A stretch of DNA of 32,090 bases. It comes from SSEF01 sp964398485. GTDB taxonomy: Bacteria; Patescibacteriota; Minisyncoccia; Moranbacterales; UBA1568. Both the position numbers and the translations under genes were made by a program. Each line of letters starts with the position of its first letter. Within the stretch, counting starts at the first letter, position 1. Below are positions 8,532 to 16,568 of this stretch, one piece after another. The notes beneath the pieces were generated by a model. It saw nothing but the letters and a program-made list of their open reading frames with translations, did not search any database and was not told the origin of the DNA. The stretch is taken from assembly GCA_964398485.1 (NCBI GenBank), contig CAYNMD010000008.1, positions 1 to 32,090 of the forward strand. The letters are read 5' to 3'.

Positions 8532-9626
8532 CTACTGTCCAGCTTCACGAAGCGACTCAATAATTCTCTTTACACCACTCGCTGGATTCTTGGGAATTTC
8601 CAATAAAATTCGTACCAAATGATCTCCTTTTCCAAAACGTGAGACCCGAAAAATACCACTGCCCTTGATACGAAAAACCTCTCCTGGCTCAGTCCCAGCA
8701 GGAATTTTCATAGAAACAGATCCATCTAAAGTAGGGACATCAACTTTATCACCAAGCACCAGTTGACTGTATTTTACCCGTAAATCAGAAATGATATCAT
8801 CCCCTCTCCGCTGGAAATCAGCATGAGGCTTTACATGCACTACCACAAAAAGATCACCCGGTTTCGTACCTACACCGCCAGCCTCACCCTCACCCCTCAA
8901 TGAAAGCGCCTGCCCATTCTCAATACCAGCAGGAATAGACACCTCGAGTGATCGTTCCTTTTGAATTCGTCCATTACCACGACATTCATGGCAAGATTCA
9001 GCAAATTTTTTTCCTCGCCCATGGCAAGTATCACACGGCGCTACCTGCGTGAAAACACCCAGAATAGTCCTGACCTGTTTTTTCACCTGACCATTACCAT
9101 CACAAGTAGTACATTTCACCTCCTTACTCCCTGGCTTTCCACCACCTCCCTGACAAGTATCACAGACAATATACGTCCGTAGCGAGATTGATTTCTTAAC
9201 TCCTCGAACCATTTCTTCAAAGGAAATTTCGACATCCACCTGAATATCTTGACCGCGAGCTTCTCGATGGCCTGAATTGCGACCACCTGTAAAAATGTCT
9301 GTAAAAAGATCTTCAAAATTTGCCCCCCCGAAATTAAATCCCTGCTCACCGAACCCCGAAAAATCAAATCCCCCAAAATTACCTGCTCCCCCTTGTCCAG
9401 AAAACCCCCCTTGTCCAAAAGAGGAGCCAAACTGGTCATACTGACGACGTTTTTCTGAATCCCCCAGTACGCTATACGCCTCATTAATTTCTTTGAAACG
9501 AGCCTCATCACCACCTTGTTTATCAGGGTGGTGGGTATGAGCGAGTTTCCGGTATGCCTTTTTTATCTCATCCTGAGAGGCCGTCTTGGAAACCCCAAGA
9601 ATTGAATAGTAATCTTTTCCTGCCAT
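8532..9626 (-). CDS. dnaJ: Chaperone protein DnaJ
   Basis: A complete 364-residue type I Hsp40 that stimulates the ATPase of DnaK. It has the J domain (1-66) with HPD at 33-35, a Gly/Phe-rich linker (67-118), a zinc-binding domain with four CxxCxGxG-type repeats (Cys 154/157, 171/174, 197/200, 211/214; the first repeat is slightly relaxed, CDTCQGGG), and the C-terminal substrate-binding domain. Neither dnaK nor grpE is in the window. It is the first gene after a sigma-A promoter overlapped by a perfect CIRCE operator, so HrcA-type heat-shock control is expected. The start ATG 9626 lies only 9 bases from the CIRCE; I see no good Shine-Dalgarno. Confidence 0.97.
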   Translation of the reverse strand: MAGKDYYSILGVSKTASQDEIKKAYRKLAHTHHPDKQGGDEARFKEINEAYSVLGDSEKRRQYDQFGSSFGQGGFSGQGGAGNFGGFDFSGFGEQGFNFGGANFEDLFTDIFTGGRNSGHREARGQDIQVDVEISFEEMVRGVKKSISLRTYIVCDTCQGGGGKPGSKEVKCTTCDGNGQVKKQVRTILGVFTQVAPCDTCHGRGKKFAESCHECRGNGRIQKERSLEVSIPAGIENGQALSLRGEGEAGGVGTKPGDLFVVVHVKPHADFQRRGDDIISDLRVKYSQLVLGDKVDVPTLDGSVSMKIPAGTEPGEVFRIKGSGIFRVSRFGKGDHLVRILLEIPKNPASGVKRIIESLREAGQ

Positions 9627-9635
9627 AAAAACATA

Positions 9636-9662
9636 TTAGCACTCTCTATTATTGAGTGCTAA
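9636..9662 (-). promoter_or_regulatory. CIRCE operator (HrcA binding site)
   Basis: A perfect consensus inverted repeat: TTAGCACTC at 9636-9644, a nine-base spacer at 9645-9653, and GAGTGCTAA at 9654-9662. This is the exact TTAGCACTC-N9-GAGTGCTAA sequence bound by the heat-shock repressor HrcA. It overlaps the -10 region and the spacer of the dnaJ promoter, the position expected for repression. Confidence 0.96.
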
Positions 9663-9676
9663 TGATAGAATGTCAA
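9648..9676 (-). promoter_or_regulatory. Sigma-A promoter of dnaJ
   Basis: On the minus strand: -35 TTGACA (9671-9676, 6/6), a 17-base spacer, and -10 AATAAT (9648-9653, 5/6 to TATAAT). Transcription should begin near 9641, leaving a leader of about 15 bases. The -10 and the spacer are covered by the CIRCE. The hexamers and spacing are seen directly; activity is inferred. Confidence 0.85.
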
Positions 9677-9698
9677 CCCTCCCCCTTTTTTCTTCGCC

Positions 9699-10667
9699 CT
9701 AATCGACCAAAACCTCTTGTTCAGTCTTCTCTCGACTGATATCTATCCAGTGCAATAATCGGAAAGATCGAAAAAGAATTACTACCAGCACGATAAGTAT
9801 TGGAGCAAGAAAATTCATGATTGGGTAAACCGTCAAGAACAATAGTATCGAAAGGAAAAACGGGAGGATTGGTACAGGTAAATGAGCTTGTTCACCAGAG
9901 AAAAAAGCTATTGTTTTTCGATGTACTGCCTCAGAGAGAAGCGACTGCATGCTCTCATTACCGATAATCTCCCGGCCCAAAAGGTCACCAAGCTGTTTTT
10001 TTGTCCGTTTTAATTCTTGCTCCAAAAAAACTCTCTGGGTAGCAAGAGGCATCGACTCGAGAAGTGTGTCACCTTCGCGTTTTTGGACATCCTGCAAAAA
10101 ACCGTCTACCGTCACCTGATCATTTGCAAGTTGACCAATCTCTGGATACAGTGGGGTTATGATCTTGAGGACAATTGGTCCTACCCCATCAGCTAAATTA
10201 AAACTTGGCACCAATTGCTCCCAAGAAAGCTGCTGCACGTGTACATAGTATTGACTGGAAAGTAAAAGGCTAACTCCAAGAAATACCGTAGCCATACCTA
10301 CTAAAAGACTCCTTCTGACAGCGATATGAATTCGCTCTACCATATCAGAGTGGATTCGCCTTATTCCAAAATAGATAACAGTAGCAGCAATCAAGAGAAC
10401 AATACCATGAACAAGCGATATCGCCACAAATAAACTAGGAGTCACCAAGAATGCAGCGGCCAAGGCCATCAAGCTTTTTTCCTTCCATATCAAAGAACCT
10501 AAAAAGAGAGTCGTCATGGTCAGCCCAAGAGCAAATGCTGGGAGAAGAAAACTACTCGCTTCCTCAACAAGAACAGCTCTCTCTACTATCTGCCAAGCTA
10601 GTGAACTGAGGAGTGCTAAAATCACTAGAAGGCCTATGCTTAATTTTTGACGAGGGGTCCACGACAT
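9699..10667 (-). CDS. Polytopic membrane protein of unknown function
   Basis: I do not recognise this 322-residue protein. About five TM helices occupy residues 8-140 (for example GLLVILALLSSLAWQIV and GIVLLIAATVIYFGIR). A soluble stretch of about 120 residues follows (145-265) containing a charged helix (RVFLEQELKRTKKQLGDLLG). Two hydrophobic helices come next (268-310), and the tail is charged. There is no known catalytic motif. It starts 14 bp after mltG and ends just before the dnaJ promoter, so it closes the trxA-yjbQ-mltG run. A link to cell-wall synthesis is suggested only by its neighbour. Confidence 0.82.
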   Translation of the reverse strand: MSWTPRQKLSIGLLVILALLSSLAWQIVERAVLVEEASSFLLPAFALGLTMTTLFLGSLIWKEKSLMALAAAFLVTPSLFVAISLVHGIVLLIAATVIYFGIRRIHSDMVERIHIAVRRSLLVGMATVFLGVSLLLSSQYYVHVQQLSWEQLVPSFNLADGVGPIVLKIITPLYPEIGQLANDQVTVDGFLQDVQKREGDTLLESMPLATQRVFLEQELKRTKKQLGDLLGREIIGNESMQSLLSEAVHRKTIAFFSGEQAHLPVPILPFFLSILLFLTVYPIMNFLAPILIVLVVILFRSFRLLHWIDISREKTEQEVLVD

Positions 10668-10681
10668 GTTCTTGGTTATTA

Positions 10682-11725
10682 CTACAAACCATGCTTCGTT
10701 CTATTGGCAACGTGCTCTTCAAAAGTCCGAGAGAAAACCGTTTCCCCAGTCTTTAGATTATTAAGAAAATAATAGTAATCATTCGGTATTGGATCGAGTG
10801 CCGCACGAATAGAATCAAGGCCCGGACTTGCAATAGGCGTAGGTGGCAATCCAGGATACTTGTAGGTATTATAGAGAGAATCCGTCTCTATATCTTTGAA
10901 AGTTGGCTGCATCTTGCTGGTACCCAAAGCATAGTTTACCGTAGCATCACTCTGTAGTAGCTGATTGATTTTCAATCGTTTCAAAAAAATATCACTAATA
11001 ATTCTTCTTTCTTCAGCATTTTTCCCTTCCTCTTCAATAACGCTGGCTAAAATTAGACTTTCATAAAAGGAAAGAGTAGTCCCTCCCTGATACTGTTGAA
11101 AGAGTGGTAAGGCCTTTCGTTCAAATGTTTGAAGTAATTCATGAACGATAAGTTCCGCAGTAGCTTCTTGTGGGAAAATATACGTATCCGGGAACAAGAA
11201 CCCCTCAAGACTCTTTCCTACAGGAACTGATTGCAAAAAAGAAAACTTCTCACGCCATTTCGGATACGGATTGGTGGTGATCTTTAAAAAGTCATCCCCA
11301 GGTAATTTATTCTGATTGAGTCGCTCAGCCATCATGATCAAGGTAAACCCCTCAGGAAAAGTCACCTTCACTCCCGGAGGAATTACCTTACCCTCAGTAA
11401 AACGAGAAACTATCTCAGGAATCGACATAGTACCTGACAACTGATATTCTCCCGATTGAAGCTTATCCTGAAGCCGAGAGCGCATGACATAGTAGAGAAA
11501 AACAAGCTTACTCTCAATAAGCCCTGATTGCTCGAGATTTTCAGCGACCTCCGTTGCTCCCTCACCCTTGTTGATGGCAAATACCATCACTTCCTTATGG
11601 GGTCCATGTGAAGTATCAACTTGTCCACTCCAATACCAAAAAGCTAGCCCGCCCAAAAGGAGAATAACACCAAACACCCAAACAAAAAGCCTCGTCATGT
11701 AAGACAAAAAAGAAGGGGTTTCCAT
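10682..11725 (-). CDS. mltG: Endolytic murein transglycosylase MltG
   Basis: A 347-residue YceG-like lytic transglycosylase that cuts nascent peptidoglycan strands and is thought to end their elongation. It has one N-terminal TM (about 12-32, RLFVWVFGVILLLGGLAFWY), a LysM-like domain (VFAINKGEGATEVAENLEQS), and the catalytic domain with LILASVIEEEGK, in which E231 matches the catalytic Glu. QSDATVNYALG and the closing PTPIASPGLDSIRAAL plus DYYYFL motifs are also typical. Full length. It sits 7 bp after the yjbQ-like gene. It works in the same compartment as the class A PBP and MurJ encoded elsewhere in the window. Confidence 0.96.
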   Translation of the reverse strand: METPSFLSYMTRLFVWVFGVILLLGGLAFWYWSGQVDTSHGPHKEVMVFAINKGEGATEVAENLEQSGLIESKLVFLYYVMRSRLQDKLQSGEYQLSGTMSIPEIVSRFTEGKVIPPGVKVTFPEGFTLIMMAERLNQNKLPGDDFLKITTNPYPKWREKFSFLQSVPVGKSLEGFLFPDTYIFPQEATAELIVHELLQTFERKALPLFQQYQGGTTLSFYESLILASVIEEEGKNAEERRIISDIFLKRLKINQLLQSDATVNYALGTSKMQPTFKDIETDSLYNTYKYPGLPPTPIASPGLDSIRAALDPIPNDYYYFLNNLKTGETVFSRTFEEHVANRTKHGL

Positions 11726-11732
11726 GAGAATT

Positions 11733-12173
11733 CTAGTAACCAGTAACTTGAATCACTACATCTCGCTTACGTGCGCCATCAAACTCTACCGCAAAAACAT
11801 TCTGGCGTTCTGTAAGAAGAAGCTTACCTTTCTCAACAGGAATTACTTCACTGTTTCCCAAAAGGATAGCCTTGCAGTGTGAATGACCATTGGATCGACC
11901 ATCAGAACCACCCTCCCGGCGAAGTTCAAACAGGTCATGACTATACTGATCGTCGACAGGAACAATGCGATATAGGATCCGCATAAAATCTTGGAGGAGC
12001 ATCGTTTCATGATGATTGATAGCTACTCCCATAGTAGTATGTGGCACATAGACCAAGACCTGCCCTTCACGAATACCTGAACGATCTATAACATCCTGTA
12101 CAGATTCTGTGATGTCAATAAACTCTATCTGAGATTTACTCTCAACATCGATCCGCTCTTTATGAATCTTCAT
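11733..12173 (-). CDS. YjbQ/UPF0047 family protein (secondary thiamine-phosphate synthase-like)
   Basis: A 146-residue member of the UPF0047/YjbQ family, small trimeric proteins with weak thiamine-phosphate synthase activity in vitro and no settled cellular role. Family marks are YVPHTTMGVAINHHE, the His cluster NGHSHCKAILLGNSEVIPVE, and the closing VFAVEFDGARKRDVVIQVTG. I start at ATG 12173 rather than the in-frame TTG two codons upstream. No clear Shine-Dalgarno is visible. The gene lies between trxA (58 bp gap) and mltG (7 bp gap). No other thiamine gene is nearby, so the annotated activity should be treated as a family label. Confidence 0.9.
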   Translation of the reverse strand: MKIHKERIDVESKSQIEFIDITESVQDVIDRSGIREGQVLVYVPHTTMGVAINHHETMLLQDFMRILYRIVPVDDQYSHDLFELRREGGSDGRSNGHSHCKAILLGNSEVIPVEKGKLLLTERQNVFAVEFDGARKRDVVIQVTGY

Positions 12174-12231
12174 ACACAATGTCTTTTGATATTTTTTGGA
12201 CTAACTTCAGACCGACTCTGCTAAGAATAAA

Positions 12232-12546
12232 CTAGGCAAGTGCTGATAACTCACTCTTGAGAGAGTCTTTTGATTGAGTGCCAACATATTCCTTTACTAC
12301 CTGCCCTCCTTTAAAAACTTTCATCGTAGGGATAGACATAATACCGTGCTCCTGAGCTACACTCGGATGCTCATCAACATTCAGTTTCCCGATTTTTACA
12401 TTGGAAAGTTCCTGAGATAATTCGTCAATCACTGGTCCCATAATCTGACAAGGCCCACACCATGGCGCCCAGAAATCCACAAGCACTGGCTTGTCACTCT
12501 TCAAAACTTCAGCATCAAAATTCTCCTTCGTAAATTCCATGGCCAT
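12232..12546 (-). CDS. trxA: Thioredoxin
   Basis: A 104-residue cytoplasmic thioredoxin reducing protein disulfides. The active site is FWAPWCGPC (Cys 30 and 33), with the cis-Pro motif GIMSIPTMKVFKGGQ and a full-length C-terminal helix. The reading frame is open for 52 codons upstream (to 12702), but that extension runs through a terminator hairpin and has no thioredoxin similarity, so I start at ATG 12546 (ATG 12540 is also possible). A -10-like TAAAAT lies about 30 bases upstream, which would make this a new transcription unit after the terminator; this promoter is weakly supported. Confidence 0.95.
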   Translation of the reverse strand: MAMEFTKENFDAEVLKSDKPVLVDFWAPWCGPCQIMGPVIDELSQELSNVKIGKLNVDEHPSVAQEHGIMSIPTMKVFKGGQVVKEYVGTQSKDSLKSELSALA

Positions 12547-12593
12547 ACAAAAAATAACTTGACAATTACCCCTCCATTTTAGAACGGTTTTGT

Positions 12594-12636
12594 AAAAAAA
12601 GAAAGGATGTGACCTGTTGCTACAGTCATCACATCC
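12594..12636 (-). terminator. Rho-independent terminator after the 95-codon ORFan
   Basis: On the minus strand, GGATGTGA (12629-12636) pairs with TCACATCC (12605-12612). Inside, CTGT and ACAG can pair around an AGCA tetraloop. The stem is followed at once by TTTCTTTTTTT. The TGA stop of the upstream small ORF (12631-12629) lies inside the first arm. Direction is minus strand, as judged from the U-tract side. Confidence 0.8.
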
Positions 12637-12916
12637 CTCGAGAACCAGGGTCACTTCCACGATGAGGCAAAATGCTCGGCTCAGGAAAATCGCCCTTCCC
12701 AAAAGCCTGTAGGGATCCCCCAGAACAGCTTGACTGCCTTACCATAATGGTAAGCTGCCGCATTACCTGAAGTAATTCCTCTTCAGTCCAATGGCCTCCA
12801 GAAGGCCGGCCAGCAAAGAAACGAGTCGTAATAGCCGACAAAAGATCATCCCACGCCCGTCTGAATTCTGCCTCCCTTTCCAAGTAACGCCTCAATTCAT
12901 CATGTCGATCATTCAT
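12629..12916 (-). CDS. Small hypothetical protein
   Basis: An unrecognised 95-residue ORF. The N-terminal half looks helical and charged (NDRHDELRRYLEREAEFRRA, then EEELLQVMRQLTIMVRQ); the C-terminal part is Gly/Ser/Pro-rich and probably disordered. Support for a real gene comes from ATG 12916, which has GGAG six bases upstream, and from the stop codon lying inside a good rho-independent terminator. A second in-frame ATG at 12928 gives four more residues. It lies 65 bp after lepA. No signal peptide or TM is visible. Against it: the odd composition of the C-terminal half and no recognised family. Confidence 0.5.
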   Translation of the reverse strand: MNDRHDELRRYLEREAEFRRAWDDLLSAITTRFFAGRPSGGHWTEEELLQVMRQLTIMVRQSSCSGGSLQAFGKGDFPEPSILPHRGSDPGSRGM

Positions 12917-12981
12917 GAACCGCTCCATCAGAATGCAGACAATGCCCCTACCCTACCCGACAAATAGAAAGCTGTCAAAAC

Positions 12982-14805
12982 CTATTGATTCTTCAGAATC
13001 TCGAGAAATGCCTTGGGCGGGATAGTCATTCTCCCCGTTGCCTGCATACGTTTTTTCCCAGCCTTCTGTTTTTCAAGAAGTTTCTTTTTACGAGAGAAGT
13101 CCCCTCCGTACATGTAACCAGTCACATCTTTACGAAAAGCCGATATGGTTTCGCGAGCAATCACCTTGGCACCAATAGCTGCCTGAAGAGCTACGGCAAA
13201 ATTCTGCCTTGGTAAAACTTTTTTGAGTTTCTCAACGGTCTTCTTTCCCTCATGTTGAGCAAGACGCTGTGGAACCATTCGAGAAAAGGCTTCAATTTTT
13301 TCATTAGCTACCAAAATATCAAGTCGCACCACATCGCTTTCACGATAGCCAATCGGTTCATAGTTCATGGACGCATATCCCGAAGAAGCACTCTTGAGGT
13401 CGTCATGAAAATTAACGATTACATCCATAAGTGGAGCATCAAAGGTAAGCAAAACCCGCTCAGCATCAATGTATTCGGTATTTTTGTATATACTCCGTAT
13501 GGATTGGCCGAGCTCCATGACGTTCCCGAGATACTCACTTGGCGTGATAATTGAAAGGGCTACATAAGGTTCAAAGATTTCCTCTATCATGCTTGGATCC
13601 GGCATATCTGTCGGAGAATACAGATCAACAAGCGCCTCTTGGCCAGCGATTTTCATCTGATACACCACCGAGGGTGTGGTGATAGTTGGGACAAGACCAA
13701 ACTCTCGTTCAAGTCTTGCCTGAATAATTTCAAGATGAAGAAGACCAAGAAAGCCACAGCGAAACCCTCGTCCGAGCGCCTGATTGCTCTCAGGTTCAAA
13801 AACAAAGGCCGCATCATTGAGTTTAAGTTTCTCAAGTGCATCACGCATAAACCCATAATCTTCACCATCTGTTGGATACAAACTCGCATAAACTGCCGGT
13901 TTAATTTCAGTATATCCAGGAAGTGCCTCCACTTTTACTGGATCCCGCTCACGAAGTTTCAGCGTGATAGTATCGCCCACTCGACACTCGGCTATGGTTT
14001 TGAGGCCAGTCGCAATGTAGCCAATATCGCCAGCTGAGAGTTTCTCTCCAGCGGTAAGTTTTGGTCGAAAATGCCCCACCTCTACAGTGGTAGTTTCTGC
14101 ACTCGTCGCTAAAAAATGCAAAGGAGTATCTCGTTCAACACTACCATCAACGACTTTAGTAAAGGCTACTACACCTTTATAGGTGTCATAGACCGAATCA
14201 AAAATGAGTGCCCTCAGCGGGGCTGATAAATCTCCCTTGGGGCAAGGCACTCGCATGATAACTCTTTCCAATACCTGCTGAACCCCCACTCCCGTTTTCC
14301 CTGATGCCAAAAGGATGTCGTCTTCAGCACAACCAAGTACATGAATAATTTCTTTTTTTGCCTTATCAATTTCAGCATTCGGAAGGTCGATCTTGTTAAT
14401 TACTGGAATTACTTCAAGTCCTTGTTCAATGGCAAGATAGAGATTGGCAAGTGTCTGAGCTTGAACTCCTTTGGTGGCATCAACCAAAAGAATTGCTCCT
14501 TCCACTGCTGCGAGTGATCGTGAAACCTCATAATGGAAATCAACATGTCCCGGGGTATCAATAAGGTTGAGCGTATACTCACTTCCGTCTAGAGTATACT
14601 TCATTTTTACCGGCTGAAGCTTGATAGTAATCCCTCGTTCACGTTCTAGATCCATCGTATCGAGAAGCTGCTCCTTCATCTGACGCTTCTCAATCGTCTG
14701 GGTAAGTTCCAAAAGTCGATCAGCAAAAGTACTCTTCCCATGATCAATATGGGCGATAATGCAAAAGTTACGGATATATTTTTGACCGAGGAATGCTTTT
14801 TCCAT
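12982..14805 (-). CDS. lepA: Elongation factor 4 (LepA)
   Basis: A complete 607-residue translational GTPase that binds ribosomes and affects translocation and initiation/biogenesis. GTPase motifs: G1 AHIDHGKST (18-26), G2 RERGITIK, G3 DTPGHVDF, G4 NKIDLP, G5 SGKTG. Domains II, III and V follow (GFRCGFLGLLHLEI is typical), then the LepA-specific C-terminal domain with DVTGYMYGGDFSRKKKLLEK and QKAGKKRMQATG, which separates it from EF-G. It follows murJ after a 92-bp gap in which I see no RNA gene or convincing terminator; a promoter there is possible but weak (TTGATT with TAGTCT at 17 bases). Confidence 0.97.
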   Translation of the reverse strand: MEKAFLGQKYIRNFCIIAHIDHGKSTFADRLLELTQTIEKRQMKEQLLDTMDLERERGITIKLQPVKMKYTLDGSEYTLNLIDTPGHVDFHYEVSRSLAAVEGAILLVDATKGVQAQTLANLYLAIEQGLEVIPVINKIDLPNAEIDKAKKEIIHVLGCAEDDILLASGKTGVGVQQVLERVIMRVPCPKGDLSAPLRALIFDSVYDTYKGVVAFTKVVDGSVERDTPLHFLATSAETTTVEVGHFRPKLTAGEKLSAGDIGYIATGLKTIAECRVGDTITLKLRERDPVKVEALPGYTEIKPAVYASLYPTDGEDYGFMRDALEKLKLNDAAFVFEPESNQALGRGFRCGFLGLLHLEIIQARLEREFGLVPTITTPSVVYQMKIAGQEALVDLYSPTDMPDPSMIEEIFEPYVALSIITPSEYLGNVMELGQSIRSIYKNTEYIDAERVLLTFDAPLMDVIVNFHDDLKSASSGYASMNYEPIGYRESDVVRLDILVANEKIEAFSRMVPQRLAQHEGKKTVEKLKKVLPRQNFAVALQAAIGAKVIARETISAFRKDVTGYMYGGDFSRKKKLLEKQKAGKKRMQATGRMTIPPKAFLEILKNQ

Positions 14806-14897
14806 TCCGTAAGACTAGCCCAAACCCCTCTGAAAATCAACCCTACCCCAATAGCCCCGCCACCGCCTTCACGAGAACAAGGGAAGCTAAGCTTTTA

Positions 14898-16559
14898 TCA
14901 CCAGTCACCCTGTTCGGGATGATCCTGAGCAAGTGCCACTGTTTCTGGACGACGAAACACACGTTGTAAAATAAAGCGTCTTATGTCGAGATACTCTGGC
15001 AATCGATACCAGGCTGAAAGGGCTATATACGTGCCTACTCCAATAAGTAGCCCCAGAGAAAGCTTTACAAAAACTTCAGCAAAGGTGTCTACCCGATCAA
15101 TCGTCAGGGCAAATAACCCCTTGGAAAGCTGGGCGACCATTGATGCAGCAAAGGCAATGAGAATAACTTTTAAAATTGGAGAGAGAATACTCTCGTCACG
15201 AAAATATGGTAAACGACGACGCAGAAATATGTAGAGGAGAATAAGCTGAGAAAAAGCACCTAATGAAAAAGCTATTCCTAGACCAAGCACTTCAAATCGT
15301 GGGAGCAAAAGAGGGATACTCATCAAATGAATTACCTCACCAAAGAGGGCAGCAAAAAGTGGCAATCTGGTATCTTGAAGAGCAAAGAAGGCACGGACAA
15401 AGAGTGGGATAAGACACTGAGCAAGCAGAGAAGCCGCCAAGAGTCCCAACACTTGAAAGGTAAGGATAGTATCTTCCCAGTTAAACGCACCAGCTCCCAA
15501 TACTACACGAACAATCTCAGCACGAAAAATGATAAGGAAGCAAGAGAGTGGGATAACAAAATATGAAATTCTCCTTGCCGTTCGTGAGAGGGTCTTAAAA
15601 AAAGTCTCATAAGCTTCTTTGGCAGCATATTGAGAAAGGACAGGAAATGCCGCTACAGCAAATGAGATACCAAAAAGTCCCAGAGGCACACTCTGGATAT
15701 TAGTAGCAAGTGTTACTACCGCCAAACTTCCCGATGCCAAGGTTGAGGCAAAAATGGTAACCAACAGAAGGCTTATCTGATTGATAGCCATAGCAAGTGA
15801 CCGCGGTATCATGAGTCGAATCACCTGACGAGTTGAATCATCAACGAGGTTTTTCCAACGAATATACTCAAAGCGATATCCTGATTCACGCATGGCCGGA
15901 TATTGGACAAACACGTGCAAAAAGGCTCCCAATACAACCCCCCACGCCAGTCCAACGGTGCCTACCATCGGAACAAATCCAACAATGCCAACAATAATAC
16001 CTACATTATAAAAAATTGGAGCGAGCGAATAAGCCAGAAATCGTTTAAGCGAAACGAGCACTCCACTAAAAACAGCAGAGAGGGACAGGAGTATCGGGGA
16101 AAGAAGCATTACTCTCGTCAAATTAGCTACAGCTGTCTGCTTTTCAGGAGAAAAACCAGGGGCTACCAAAGCAGCCACCATCGGAGCAAAAATAATGCCT
16201 AGTAGTGATATGCCTCCCAGAGTGAGAAGAAGCAAGGTAAGTACATTATTTGTTAATCGCCAAGCAAATTTAGAGTCATCTTTATTTATAAGTTCTGTAA
16301 ACACTGGTACAAAAGCCGCAGAAAGTGCTCCCAAAACCAAAAGCCCGTAAATGAAATCAGGCAAACGAAATGCTGCATAGTATATATCAAGCGTATCACC
16401 TGCACCAAAAGTAGAGGCAAGCAATCTATCACGAACAAAACCCAGTAGTCGGCTCAATATTCCTGCGATGGCAATTATAAAAGCCGCCCCACCCAATGAA
16501 GCTATGGGAGCATTGCTAGCCAGAAAACATCGCCGAAAAATTTTATTGAGAAACTTCAT
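14898..16559 (-). CDS. murJ: Lipid II flippase MurJ
   Basis: A 553-residue MATE/MVF-family integral membrane protein of about 14 TM helices that moves lipid II across the membrane for peptidoglycan synthesis. The N-terminus reads AGILSRLLGFVRDRLLAS then FGAGDTLDIYYAAFRLPDFI, the MurJ signature region; the conserved cavity arginines (here in the RLLGFVRDR stretch) are kept. The C-terminus ends in a basic then acidic cytoplasmic tail. It starts 9 bp after the DUF4012 gene, so it is likely co-transcribed with it. Wzx-type flippases are related, but the N-terminal signature favours MurJ. Confidence 0.95.
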   Translation of the reverse strand: MKFLNKIFRRCFLASNAPIASLGGAAFIIAIAGILSRLLGFVRDRLLASTFGAGDTLDIYYAAFRLPDFIYGLLVLGALSAAFVPVFTELINKDDSKFAWRLTNNVLTLLLLTLGGISLLGIIFAPMVAALVAPGFSPEKQTAVANLTRVMLLSPILLSLSAVFSGVLVSLKRFLAYSLAPIFYNVGIIVGIVGFVPMVGTVGLAWGVVLGAFLHVFVQYPAMRESGYRFEYIRWKNLVDDSTRQVIRLMIPRSLAMAINQISLLLVTIFASTLASGSLAVVTLATNIQSVPLGLFGISFAVAAFPVLSQYAAKEAYETFFKTLSRTARRISYFVIPLSCFLIIFRAEIVRVVLGAGAFNWEDTILTFQVLGLLAASLLAQCLIPLFVRAFFALQDTRLPLFAALFGEVIHLMSIPLLLPRFEVLGLGIAFSLGAFSQLILLYIFLRRRLPYFRDESILSPILKVILIAFAASMVAQLSKGLFALTIDRVDTFAEVFVKLSLGLLIGVGTYIALSAWYRLPEYLDIRRFILQRVFRRPETVALAQDHPEQGDW

Positions 16560-16568
16560 GAAAAACTC

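Noticed and set aside
12547..12702. A 52-codon N-terminal extension of thioredoxin
   Set aside because: It crosses a rho-independent terminator and does not look like a signal peptide in a thioredoxin context; ATG 12546 gives a normal-length protein.
14806..14897. Possible RNA gene or terminator in the murJ-lepA gap
   Set aside because: The 92 bp hold a GC-rich patch and a small AAGCTAAGCTT near-palindrome, but no stem with a U-tract, tRNA arms or known riboswitch pattern.
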